DNA of 64,000 nucleotides, taken from NCBI RefSeq assembly GCF_022012415.1, contig NZ_JAKLTR010000005.1, positions 186,001 through 250,000 on the forward strand, given 5' to 3'. The position numbers were made by a program, and so were the translations under genes. Positions 56,215 through 64,000 of this stretch are shown piece by piece. Each line of letters begins with the position of its first letter. The first letter of the stretch is position 1. The DNA is from Terrimonas ginsenosidimutans (GTDB lineage Bacteria; Bacteroidota; Bacteroidia; Chitinophagales; Chitinophagaceae). Below the pieces are notes generated by a model that had not been told where the DNA came from, did not search any database, and worked only from the letters and a program-made list of their open reading frames with translations.

Positions 56215-57159
56215 ATGAAAATGAAAAAGATAATAGGATCAGTATTGGTAGCCCTGACCGCCGTTGCTGCGCAGGCACAAGCCCCTGCAGACCGTGCTAA
56301 AATCGACAAACTCTGCGGATGTTTCGAAGTTGAATTCAAATACGCTGAAACATTTGCTCCTAATAAAGACTACAAATTCCATGACCGTGAAGCGATCAGC
56401 GGTGGTGTCGAACTAACCCTCCCGATCGAAGTGAGCGATAAAAAGATCGTGATGCAACACCTCCTGGTGATCACTGATTCCATGATCGTGAAGCACTGGA
56501 GAGAAGAATGGACATACGAAAACCCGATCGTATGGAAATACAACGGCGATAAAGTTTGGACAAAAACCACGCTCAGCCCTGACCAGGTAAAAGGGAAATG
56601 GACACAAACCGTTTGGGAAGTAAGTGACGAACCCCGTTATCAGGGTTTCAGCCAGTGGGTAAGCCTCGACAACAAACAGATCTGGCAGAACACCACTGAT
56701 GCTCCGCTGCCACGCCGGGAGTATTCTTCACGCAGCGACTATAACATCCTCAAAAGAACAAACCGCCTGAGCATTAACGATAGCGGCTATATCCATGAAC
56801 AGGACAATCAGAAGATCATCCGTACCAACGGTGTTGATCAGCTGCTTGCTGAAGAAAAAGGGATCAACAGCTATAAACGTTTGGATAATAAGCAATGCGC
56901 GGGTGCCGTTGTTTACTGGGAAAAGAATAAAGCATTCTGGACAAAAGTGCGTAAAACATGGGATGAGTATATCAGCACGCAGAATACGATTGCGATAAAA
57001 ACATTGATCGATGGAAAACCACTGCATGATTATCTGTTTGCATTAGCTAAAGACTATGCAGCTAAAAAAGTAACGGATAAGGACATTGATGCGAAGATCA
57101 AATCTGAAGTGTTCCGTTTCATCAACCTGGATGGAAAGGCTGTGGCACAGCAGAAGTAA
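56215..57159 (+). CDS. Exported DUF6607 protein
   Basis: A 314-residue exported protein. The signal peptide ends near AQAQ (about residue 22). The mature part begins KIDKLCGCFEVEFKYAETF, then IEVSDKKIVMQHLLVI, KHWREEWTYENP and KGKWTQTVWEVSDEPRYQG, a pattern of DUF6607 proteins as I remember it. These tend to lie beside HmuY-like genes in Bacteroidota, which fits here. The role is unknown, but an accessory part in haem uptake is a reasonable inference. Two closely spaced ATGs (56215, 56221) are both possible starts. A class B palindrome follows. Confidence 0.78.
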   Translation: MKMKKIIGSVLVALTAVAAQAQAPADRAKIDKLCGCFEVEFKYAETFAPNKDYKFHDREAISGGVELTLPIEVSDKKIVMQHLLVITDSMIVKHWREEWTYENPIVWKYNGDKVWTKTTLSPDQVKGKWTQTVWEVSDEPRYQGFSQWVSLDNKQIWQNTTDAPLPRREYSSRSDYNILKRTNRLSINDSGYIHEQDNQKIIRTNGVDQLLAEEKGINSYKRLDNKQCAGAVVYWEKNKAFWTKVRKTWDEYISTQNTIAIKTLIDGKPLHDYLFALAKDYAAKKVTDKDIDAKIKSEVFRFINLDGKAVAQQK

Positions 57160-57188
57160 TTCTGTTACCAACATCCTTTTAAATTTGG

Positions 57189-57300
57189 TTATCGTAGGAG
57201 TATCGCAGAGAGCGCAAAGAGCCGCAGAGGCCGCAAAGAGCATTAAGTTTCTCTGCGGCCTCTGCGGCTCTTTGCGCTCTCTGCGATACTCCTGCGCCAG
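57189..57300. repeat. Class B intergenic palindrome, copy 6 (most regular)
   Basis: Left arm 57196-57238 and right arm 57251-57293 pair at 42 of 43 positions. Each arm is made of words TATCGCAGAG, AGCGCAAAGA, GCCGCAGAGG, CCGCAAAG. The loop is 12 nt. It lies between DUF6607 and haem oxygenase. Confidence 0.93.
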
Positions 57301-57363
57301 ATAAAGTAAAATCATCACTGTTGGCATTATTCCTGCATTTTGCATATCAAATCTCATTACGCA

Positions 57364-57921
57364 ATGCTGTCCTCCCTCTTAAAAGAACATACCAAAGAAT
57401 CTCACCAGTCACTTGAAGCCGTGGTAGTCCGTTCCATTAAAGCTATCCGCGACAAAGAAGGATACATCAACCTGCTTCACAAATTCTACGGATTTCATTA
57501 TCCACTCGAACAATTGCAGGATCAATTTCTCAACGATTCAAATATTCCATCGTACAGTGATCGAAGAAAAGCGTCCCTGATCCTGGACGATCTGAAAAAC
57601 CTGGAAGCGCCTTTGCCAAATGAAATCGCGTCCTCTTTACCAAAGGTTGATTCACTGTCGGCAGCCCTGGGGACTTATTATGTAATGGAAGGATCAACAC
57701 AAGGCGGTTCTATCGTTGCAAACATGCTGATCAAACACGCAGGTATGAGCGAACACAACACACGCTTCTTCTATGCATACGGTGAAGGTGGAAAACAAAT
57801 GTGGCAATCATTTAAAGAAAAACTCGATAGCTACGGCGACGATCCGTCATTTAACGACCAGGTTGTCAAAGCTGCAGACGATACTTTTACGCTGTTCAGG
57901 GAGTGGATGGGGAAAGTTTAA
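57364..57921 (+). CDS. bphO: Biliverdin-producing haem oxygenase (BphO type)
   Basis: This enzyme opens the haem ring to give biliverdin, CO and Fe(II). It is 185 residues. The proximal haem ligand is His14 in LLKEHTKESHQSLE, aligned with the histidine of canonical haem oxygenases. The distal helix reads TYYVMEGSTQGGSIVANML, with the flexible glycines near the haem. The ATG at 57364 was chosen over a TTG at 57340. It faces the phytochrome operon across a class G palindrome. In many bacteria such enzymes supply biliverdin to a bacteriophytochrome. The last codons (GKV and stop) run into that repeat. Confidence 0.93.
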   Translation: MLSSLLKEHTKESHQSLEAVVVRSIKAIRDKEGYINLLHKFYGFHYPLEQLQDQFLNDSNIPSYSDRRKASLILDDLKNLEAPLPNEIASSLPKVDSLSAALGTYYVMEGSTQGGSIVANMLIKHAGMSEHNTRFFYAYGEGGKQMWQSFKEKLDSYGDDPSFNDQVVKAADDTFTLFREWMGKV

Positions 57922-58052
57922 AAAGTTTAATTGTTTAAGGTTTAAAAGTTTAAGGTTTAAGGTCTAAACAGTTTAAAGGTTTTAAAGTTAGAGTTCGCTC
58001 TTTAACTTTAAAACCTTTAAACTATTAAACCTTAAACTATTAAACTTTTAAA
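57915..58052. repeat. Class G palindrome (GTTTAA words), copy 2
   Basis: A long left arm of GTTTAA/GTTTAAAAG words and a right arm of TTAAAC words pair over about 55 bp. It lies between the convergent haem oxygenase and response regulator genes and overlaps the haem oxygenase stop codon. Confidence 0.82.
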
Positions 58053-58063
58053 CCCTTGCTCTA

Positions 58064-58423
58064 TCACCTTTCCAGTATCTCCGCCACTTTCTCCCGTATC
58101 TCTCTGATACCGGATGGTTTGCGAATAAATCCGGCAACCTTGGTTTCGAAGGATAGTTTCTCAATGTCTTCATGTGCAGAGTGCAGGATCACCGGCACAT
58201 TGGCAAAGCTGCCAAGGGCTTGAGTGAGGATCTCCTTGCTGGTAGTATCGCCCATAAAGTGATCGATCATGATCACATCGGGCTTAAACTCCATCAGGTC
58301 TTGTTCAATACCTTCTGTATTGCTCTTGGTGAAGACGCTGTATTGATTGCCCAGGATCCTTGCAAGCAATTCCAGTATCTCCTCCTCATCGTCAAGGATA
58401 AATATTTTTTTTATATCGGGCAT
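58064..58423 (-). CDS. Single-domain response regulator
   Basis: A 119-residue CheY-like receiver with no output domain. The acidic pocket is DD (11-12), the phospho-acceptor is Asp54 in VIMIDHFMGD, the switch residue is in ILHSAHED, and the lysine is in FIRKPSG. It is the third gene of the phytochrome operon, 23 bp after a second regulator. Single-domain receivers relay phosphate or act by protein contact. Its input is most simply the phytochrome kinase two genes upstream. Confidence 0.92.
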   Translation of the reverse strand: MPDIKKIFILDDEEEILELLARILGNQYSVFTKSNTEGIEQDLMEFKPDVIMIDHFMGDTTSKEILTQALGSFANVPVILHSAHEDIEKLSFETKVAGFIRKPSGIREIREKVAEILER

Positions 58424-58446
58424 GTATAGGTTACTCCTGTTTGTAT

Positions 58447-58848
58447 TTATGCTACGTTATGTTTAAGCCAGAAATTAAAAGTATCCTGCAATACTTCTTT
58501 TAACGATTGCAGGCTATCTGGTTTAATCAGGTAGGCATTCGCTCCATATTCGTATGATTTCTGAACATCTCCATTATCATCAGATGAAGTGAACATGATC
58601 ACGGGCACATGTTTATAAGCGGTCTTTGATCTTACGTATTGTAGGATCTCAAAACCATTCATGCCTGGAAGATTGATATCTAACAGGATCATTTCAGGCG
58701 TGAAATCTTTCTTTTCTTCAAGCAGGCTGATAGCGGAGGTTCCATCCTCGCGGGTAACGAAGTTGTAGTCTCCGAGTTTATTGACAACGCGGCTGAAGAA
58801 CGCGATAGCATCCTGATTATCTTCTACGTATAGGATGTTTCTGGGCAT
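58447..58848 (-). CDS. Rcp1-like response regulator of the phytochrome
   Basis: A 133-residue receiver-only protein. The acidic pair is in LYVEDNQDA, the phospho-acceptor is Asp57 in MILLDINLPGMNGFEIL, followed by PVIMFTSSDD and the lysine of YLIKPDSLQ. This sequence type, with the long C-terminal helix, is the Rcp1 type that works with phytochrome kinases in cyanobacteria and other bacteria. It starts 9 bp after the phytochrome gene, so co-expression is sure and phospho-transfer very likely. Confidence 0.95.
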   Translation of the reverse strand: MPRNILYVEDNQDAIAFFSRVVNKLGDYNFVTREDGTSAISLLEEKKDFTPEMILLDINLPGMNGFEILQYVRSKTAYKHVPVIMFTSSDDNGDVQKSYEYGANAYLIKPDSLQSLKEVLQDTFNFWLKHNVA

Positions 58849-58857
58849 CGGAACAAT

Positions 58858-61095
58858 TTACTTTATTGGTAATGAAACATAAAATTTTGTGCCATGATTC
58901 AATCGGCTTTCCAGCCAGATCTTCCCATCATGTTTTTCTACTATACGCTTGGCAATTGCCAATCCAACTCCAGTTCCTTCGATCTTTTTAACATTATCCA
59001 TGCGTTTGAAAAGCTCAAAAATACGGTTTGCATACCGCATATCTATTCCAATCCCGTTATCTTCAATAGTATACGTCACAAACCCATCTTCGACCTCTCC
59101 ATTTACGGAAACGCGCGCTATCTGGGTCGGAAGTGTGGAATATTTTACCGCATTGTTTACCAGATTGGTGAAAAGTTGCAGGATCATCGTTTTATCGCCA
59201 CAAACGTCAGGAGTATTTTTTATCTCAAGTATAACATCTTTTTCTTTCCCTGGTGTTATCAGCTCTTCCCGGATCTCGGCCAGCATTTTCTTCATATCCA
59301 CCGGATCAGTGGCCAGTTCCGCACGCCCGACGCGGCTGTATTGCAATACATCGCGGATCAGCCCCGCCATTTTATCGGCTGCAATGATCACTTTCCCAAA
59401 AAGAAATTTCGCCTCTTCGTCAAGTTGGCTGCCATGGTCTTCCATGATGATCTCTGTATAGTTCTTGATCGAGGACAGCGGTGTGCGCAGATCATGTGAT
59501 ATGGTGAAACTGAATGTATCCAGTTCGTCATAAGCTTCTTTCAGCAATTCATTCAGCTTCCTGATCTCTCCCGCTTTTTTATTGATCACCTGGATCAGAT
59601 CTTCTCTCAGTTTTATGGCTGCAGCAATTTCATTGTTACTCCATTCGTCTGAATTGAACTTCACTTCCTGGGTCCATTTGGCAAAGCTTTTTCTCGGACT
59701 GATCCGGAGGCTGCCGTCTTCAGAAACGCTGGTATCTTTCTCTTGCTGACCTGCCCAATCTACCGTTTTGATCATTTCCGGTTTGAACCAGATGATATAT
59801 TCGCTGAATTCATGTGAGATCTCCGTGACCATGATGCCGCTTGCAACTGACGACAGTTTTTTTGCTGCGGGATACTGAAGCGGAAGGGTAGAGGTCTGGA
59901 AGAAATTGCTGTGTTCATGTTTGCGAACCCAGGCGATGAGGTCATCTACTTCAGTTTCAGGCGGCACTTCTCCCAGCCTGTATTGTTTACCTTCATAAAA
60001 GAAAACAACGCCGGTTGCGGTGTTTATATCAAGCAGGTTAACTTCACTATTGATCAGGCTTTTCACCGGATCATCTCCTTTCATTAATTGTTCAAGCAAT
60101 TGTTGTTGCTTATCCCGGTAGTTCGTGCTTTTTTCTTCTGCGTCTTCCGCGTATTTGAATTCAAGTGCTGCGGAGAAAAGTTGGCCGATGAACTTGCAGG
60201 CTACCCTCGAATTATAATCAATAAACCTTGCCGTGCTGTTATGGCACGCGATCAATCCCCATAATTCTCCTTTACTGATCAGTGAAATGCTGAAGCTGGC
60301 GCCAACTTCCATATTCTTAAGGTACTCGATATGGATGGGCGATACAGATCGCAATACACTATGTGTCAGATCAAGCGGTTTCTTATTTTCAGGAGAAGAG
60401 ATAAGGCCTGATGGAGTACTGTTCACATCCGCGATGATGCGAACAAGATTCAGTTTATATAATTCACGCGCCTGTGAAGGAATATCGCTAGCCGGGTAAT
60501 GCAGATGCAGCCAGCTTTCCAGGTGTTCATCATTTGCTTCGGCTATTACTTCTCCATGCTGGTCTTTATGAAATTTATAGATCATGATCCGGCTGTAGCC
60601 GGTGATCTCTTTGACGAGTTTGGATACATGCTGTAACAGTTCGTCGAATGTTACCGACGACTGGATCACACTCAGCGAAGTGCTCATAAGTTTCTGCAGT
60701 GTGATCGTATCATCGCTGCTTTGCATCGGTTCAAACTCACAGATGATCTGATCCAGATATTGATGGATCACAAACAGCATTTCCTTTCCATTTACCAGAA
60801 CGGGTTGCGGGTTGATCTGTTCGAGGTTGCTTGTGATGGTTGCCAGCCTGATCAGGTCCATTAAAGTAGATCCAGCTTTTGCGGGTACGATATTTTTTTC
60901 AAGTGTAGAAAGCGGCTGACTGATCAGCGACTGTGCATCTTTATCAAGAAATTCTTTTGTATTCAGCGATGCTTTGTTTATCAGGAATGTTCCCGGGGTG
61001 AGAGCCAGCAGAAAGCCATGAGATTGTACAAAGCCGGGGATATGAATAGGCTCCCGGTCGCAATTGGTGAGATCTGCGGTAAAGGTGTTTTCCAT
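58858..61095 (-). CDS. bphP: Bacteriophytochrome histidine kinase
   Basis: A 745-residue red/far-red photoreceptor kinase. The biliverdin-binding cysteine is Cys12 in LTNCDREPIHIPG. Next come the PAS domain (about 15-120), GAF (about 140-310; PASDIP 201-206 and the chromophore-contacting His255 and His285, the latter in WGLIACH), and PHY (about 320-490; the tongue PRKSF 467-471). A coiled linker leads to the kinase: phospho-acceptor His534 in FTISHDLRTPL, the N box LFTNLVNNAVKYS, DNGIGID and GTGVGLAIAKRIVEKH. All residues expected for a working photoreceptor are present. It is the first gene of an operon with two receivers and lies beside haem oxygenase, which can make its chromophore. Confidence 0.97.
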   Translation of the reverse strand: MENTFTADLTNCDREPIHIPGFVQSHGFLLALTPGTFLINKASLNTKEFLDKDAQSLISQPLSTLEKNIVPAKAGSTLMDLIRLATITSNLEQINPQPVLVNGKEMLFVIHQYLDQIICEFEPMQSSDDTITLQKLMSTSLSVIQSSVTFDELLQHVSKLVKEITGYSRIMIYKFHKDQHGEVIAEANDEHLESWLHLHYPASDIPSQARELYKLNLVRIIADVNSTPSGLISSPENKKPLDLTHSVLRSVSPIHIEYLKNMEVGASFSISLISKGELWGLIACHNSTARFIDYNSRVACKFIGQLFSAALEFKYAEDAEEKSTNYRDKQQQLLEQLMKGDDPVKSLINSEVNLLDINTATGVVFFYEGKQYRLGEVPPETEVDDLIAWVRKHEHSNFFQTSTLPLQYPAAKKLSSVASGIMVTEISHEFSEYIIWFKPEMIKTVDWAGQQEKDTSVSEDGSLRISPRKSFAKWTQEVKFNSDEWSNNEIAAAIKLREDLIQVINKKAGEIRKLNELLKEAYDELDTFSFTISHDLRTPLSSIKNYTEIIMEDHGSQLDEEAKFLFGKVIIAADKMAGLIRDVLQYSRVGRAELATDPVDMKKMLAEIREELITPGKEKDVILEIKNTPDVCGDKTMILQLFTNLVNNAVKYSTLPTQIARVSVNGEVEDGFVTYTIEDNGIGIDMRYANRIFELFKRMDNVKKIEGTGVGLAIAKRIVEKHDGKIWLESRLNHGTKFYVSLPIK

Positions 61096-61178
61096 GCTGG
61101 AAAAATACTGAAATGTGTATGATTGACAAGGTTTTATTTCTTATTGCAGTCCTATCCTGGCTGGCACCCATTAGCTTA

Positions 61179-61356
61179 GATTGGCGTAAGGCTCCCGCAG
61201 ATGCCCGCAGATTAAAGCGCAGAGATACAGATTATTACCGCTGGCCGCTGTTTGATCTGCGGATCTGCGCATGAGAATATAAAAGCTGTCGGTTATAGAA
61301 TGAAACTCAGCTACAGTCAGGACGACATCTGCCTAATCTGCGGGAAAACTACGCCT
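61179..61356. repeat. Class C intergenic palindrome, copy 3
   Basis: The left end is GATTGGCGTAAGG then CTCCCGCAGATGCCCGCAG; the right end is TAATCTGCGGGAAAACTACGCC. An inner GATCTGCGGATCTGCG block lies in the loop. It lies between bphP and ileS, which are divergent. Confidence 0.82.
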
Positions 61357-61491
61357 CCGGAATGATGAAGGTCCAGCCTTCTGTAAGCACGCCACTCAGA
61401 TCTGAACATCGTTCAATCACCTGGTAAAAGCAAATCCCTGCCGTCCTGGGATGAGCCTATACGGCCTCACCAAACAGGCTTTATCAAGAGG

Positions 61492-61536
61492 CTTCTTGTT
61501 CGAGGTTAGTTCGGTTCTTGTTCGAGCTTAGTCCGA
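61492..61536. repeat. Short tandem duplication in the ileS upstream region
   Basis: TTCTTGTTCGAGGTTAGTTC and TTCTTGTTCGAGCTTAGTCC occur in tandem. No gene is seen from 61357 to 61786; no T-box motif was found there. Confidence 0.6.
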
Positions 61537-61663
61537 CATCAAAATCCCGATCTGTGAGGCCGAATTTCTGACCTCCAACGGGTATTTTTAAGATAAGGTC
61601 TGTTCAGGTTTCGCTTTACATGTCAAAATGGCCCTCAGCTTCAGCCGTTATCAGCACTCTTTG

Positions 61664-61726
61664 AGCTCCGTCGGAAAAGCGCCGGTTAGCGGACCCGCTC
61701 ATTTTCCGTCCCCGACCGGCGGAGCT
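61664..61726 (+). promoter_or_regulatory. Long hairpin 60 bp upstream of ileS
   Basis: AGCTCCG-TCGG (from 61664) faces CCGACCGGCGGAGCT (to 61726). It could be a leader structure or a decayed palindrome. TAACTTCG at 61748-61755 is a near-match to a -7 element, which would place this hairpin upstream of the transcript. Confidence 0.3.
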
Positions 61727-61786
61727 TCAGCGTAGGCGGTTTTTCCGTAACTTCGCACACCTTAAAAACCAGGCAGGAAAAGGATT

Positions 61787-64000
61787 ATGGCGGCTACATA
61801 CAGAGAATTTACCGGGCTGAACTTGCCCGCTACAGAGCAGGAGATTTTAGCTAAATGGACTGAGCAACAAGCATTTGAAAAAAGTGTTTCGCTTCGCGAA
61901 GGCGCTACCCCTTTTGTTTTTTATGAAGGACCGCCCAGCGCGAACGGTATGCCCGGCATCCACCACGTTATTTCCCGCACGCTGAAAGACCTGGTTTGCC
62001 GCTATAAAACCATGAAAGGCTTCCAGGTAAAACGCAAAGGCGGCTGGGATACGCATGGCCTTCCAATCGAATTAGGGGTTGAAAAGGAACTGGGTATCAC
62101 CAAGGAAGATATCGGCAAGAAGATCTCCATCGAAGAATACAACCAGAAATGCCGCGAGGCCGTTCTGCGCTATAAAGACAAATGGGATGATATCACCCGA
62201 AAAATGGGGTACTGGGTTGATCTGAATGATCCCTATATCACATTCAAGAACGAATACATCGAAACACTTTGGTGGTTACTGAGCGAGCTGTATAAAAAAG
62301 GCTTGTTGTATGAAAGCGTAAGCATTCAACCGTATTCACCGGCAGCCGGTACCGGTTTGAGCTCACACGAACTGAATCAACCCGGAACTTACAAGGATGT
62401 GAAAGACACTTCCGTGGTGGCCATGTTCAAAACAGTAAAAGACGAGAAGACAGGTTTTCTCTATAATGCATTGGGCCAGGATAATACCAGCGATGAAGTA
62501 TTCTTCATGGCCTGGACAACTACACCATGGACCCTTCCTTCCAATCTTGGATTAACCGTTGGTGGCAATATCGATTATGTGCTGGTTAAAACATTTAACC
62601 CGTATACTCATCTTCCGGTGAATGTGGTGCTCGCGAGCGCATTGCTTGGCAAATATTTCAAACCAGAAGGCGAGAATGGAGATTTTGGCGGATATACCGC
62701 TGAAACAAAATTGCTGCCATGGACCGTCCTGACAACCTTCAAAGGAAAAGATATCGAAGGGGCTTCTTATGAGCAACTGCTTCCCTTTGAAGCGAACTCA
62801 TTCGAAGACTCAATCCAATACAGTACAGAGAATGCAAAGCCGTTCAGGATACTGGTCGACAGCTTCGTTACAACCGAAGATGGTACCGGTATCGTTCACA
62901 CCGCTCCTGATTTTGGTGCGGATGACTTTAAGGTTGGCACCAAATACGGTATCGGGTATTTCACGCATGTCAACAAATATGATAAGCGTGAAAAGCTTGT
63001 ACTGGTTGATCTTGAAGGAAAATTTGTTAATGGGCTGGGAGAGTTCAGCAACCGGTTTGTAAAGAACTACAAGGACGATAAAGCCTATGCGGATGTGAAC
63101 GTGGACATCAGCGTGAAACTGAAAAAAGAGAACCGCGCATTCAAAGTAGAAAAATACGAGCACAGTTATCCGCATTGCTGGAGAACTGATAAACCCGTAT
63201 TGTACTATCCGTTGTCAGCTTGGTTCATTAAAACCACTGCGATCAAAGACCGGATGGTGCAATTGAATAAGACCATTAACTGGAAGCCGGCTTCGACCGG
63301 TGAAGGCCGTTTTGGCAACTGGCTGGAGAACATGGTTGACTGGAACCTGAGCCGCAGCCGTTTCTGGGGTACACCGCTTCCGGTTTGGCAGACGGAAGAT
63401 GGCCGCGAAGAGGTTTGCATCGGTTCTATCGAAGAACTGAATGCAGGCATCCGCAAGGCCAGCGAAGTGCTTGGCGGAGATGTGAACAAGAACTACCTGC
63501 ATGAAGGAATTCTTGACCTGCATAAACCGTATGTGGACGAGATCATCCTGGTAAGCCCTTCGGGGAAACCGATGAAACGTGTTCCTGATCTGATCGACGT
63601 TTGGTTTGACAGTGGTGCAATGCCTTATGCGCAATGGCATTTTCCATTTGAAAATAAGGAGACCTTCAAACAAAGTTTCCCGGCTGATTTCATTGCGGAA
63701 GGTGTGGATCAGACAAGAGGATGGTTTTATACACTTCACGCGATCGCCTGCCTCGTATTTGATTCGGTCGCTTACAAGACTGTTGTCAGCAATGGCCTGG
63801 TTTTGGATAAGAACGGCAACAAAATGAGCAAGCGCCTCGGCAACGTGGTGAATCCTTTTGAAACAATTGAGAAGTTTGGTGCGGATGCCACGCGCTGGTA
63901 CCTGATCACGAATGCGTCCCCCTGGGACAACCTGAAATTTGACCTGGACGGTATCAAAGAAGTGCAGCGTAAGTTTTTTGGCACACTTTATAATACATAT
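61787..64000 (+). CDS. ileS: Isoleucyl-tRNA synthetase (3' truncated), GxHH variant
   Basis: IleRS charges tRNA-Ile in the cytoplasm. The first 738 codons are open to the window edge. The class I ATP-binding motif, normally HxGH, reads GIHH here (Gly57-Ile58-His59-His60, in PSANGMPGIHHV), followed by RTLKDLVCRYKTMKGF and GGWDTHGLPIE. The editing domain lies between about 200 and 390 (FMAWTTTPWTLPSNLG, then GTGIVHTAPDFG). WFDSGAMPYAQ and the KMSKR form of KMSKS (near residue 680) follow. The sequence is of the eukaryote-like type 2 IleRS. The start ATG at 61787 is followed by the conserved YREFTGLNLPATEQEIL. Confidence 0.97.
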   Translation, partial: MAATYREFTGLNLPATEQEILAKWTEQQAFEKSVSLREGATPFVFYEGPPSANGMPGIHHVISRTLKDLVCRYKTMKGFQVKRKGGWDTHGLPIELGVEKELGITKEDIGKKISIEEYNQKCREAVLRYKDKWDDITRKMGYWVDLNDPYITFKNEYIETLWWLLSELYKKGLLYESVSIQPYSPAAGTGLSSHELNQPGTYKDVKDTSVVAMFKTVKDEKTGFLYNALGQDNTSDEVFFMAWTTTPWTLPSNLGLTVGGNIDYVLVKTFNPYTHLPVNVVLASALLGKYFKPEGENGDFGGYTAETKLLPWTVLTTFKGKDIEGASYEQLLPFEANSFEDSIQYSTENAKPFRILVDSFVTTEDGTGIVHTAPDFGADDFKVGTKYGIGYFTHVNKYDKREKLVLVDLEGKFVNGLGEFSNRFVKNYKDDKAYADVNVDISVKLKKENRAFKVEKYEHSYPHCWRTDKPVLYYPLSAWFIKTTAIKDRMVQLNKTINWKPASTGEGRFGNWLENMVDWNLSRSRFWGTPLPVWQTEDGREEVCIGSIEELNAGIRKASEVLGGDVNKNYLHEGILDLHKPYVDEIILVSPSGKPMKRVPDLIDVWFDSGAMPYAQWHFPFENKETFKQSFPADFIAEGVDQTRGWFYTLHAIACLVFDSVAYKTVVSNGLVLDKNGNKMSKRLGNVVNPFETIEKFGADATRWYLITNASPWDNLKFDLDGIKEVQRKFFGTLYNTY

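Noticed and set aside
61380-61786. T-box riboswitch upstream of ileS
   Set aside because: No T-box consensus (TGGnACCGCG-like) and no specifier-type stem could be seen.

Overview
The window looks like chromosome of a Bacteroidota bacterium, most likely of the family Chitinophagaceae. The sequence-based reasons are: a giant secreted protein with the gliding-motility/type IX secretion C-terminal domain, LytS/LytTR sensor-regulator pairs, DUF3667, DUF4932, DUF6934 and HmuY family proteins, -7 promoter elements of the TAnnTTTG type, and few clear Shine-Dalgarno sequences. No rRNA, tRNA, CRISPR array, phage or intact insertion sequence was seen.

Layout. 0-12.5 kb: tail of a DHA2 drug exporter, DUF3667 membrane protein, lpxA with an ABC ATPase, an AraC regulator, ferritin, an M1 peptidase, a lipoprotein alpha/beta hydrolase, two tandem secreted YD-like paralogues and a DUF695 protein. 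12.5-28 kb: a 1,859-residue PKD/Ig-like adhesin, a gene-poor stretch holding a fossil of the YD-like family, DUF418 and DUF4932 proteins, two LytS/LytTR systems around an SRPBCC protein and a GlxA-type regulator, and a small NTF2-like protein. 28-38 kb: REP-like repeats, a DUF6934 two-gene unit, class Ia ribonucleotide reductase, a TPR protein and a nitroreductase. 38-61 kb is an iron and tetrapyrrole island: di-haem cytochrome c peroxidase, DUF4920, DUF4198 and PepSY proteins; a complete haem pathway from glutamyl-tRNA (hemA, L, B, C, D, E, F, J, H); a haem-type TonB receptor with HmuY-like and DUF6607 partners; a haem oxygenase; and a bacteriophytochrome kinase with two response regulators. 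The window ends inside ileS.

How the genes fit together. HemA to HemH make protohaem. The receptor and HmuY-like protein would import it. Haem oxygenase would turn it into biliverdin, the chromophore the neighbouring phytochrome is built to bind. Ferritin, the peroxidase and the PepSY/DUF4198 proteins are plausible iron partners.

The most unusual feature is non-coding. At least 14 full-length intergenic imperfect palindromes of about 90-180 bp (classes A, B and C), plus two half copies, sit between genes; most share the ends GAYTGGCGTAGG...CCTACGCCARTC. Their arms are built from short words of about 9-10 nt, and within a copy the two arms match each other better than other copies. Related palindromes or arrays without those ends (classes D-G) follow the same design. 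They often abut a stop codon or lie just upstream of a start codon, and several interrupt the haem gene cluster. I know of no named family that matches the whole set.
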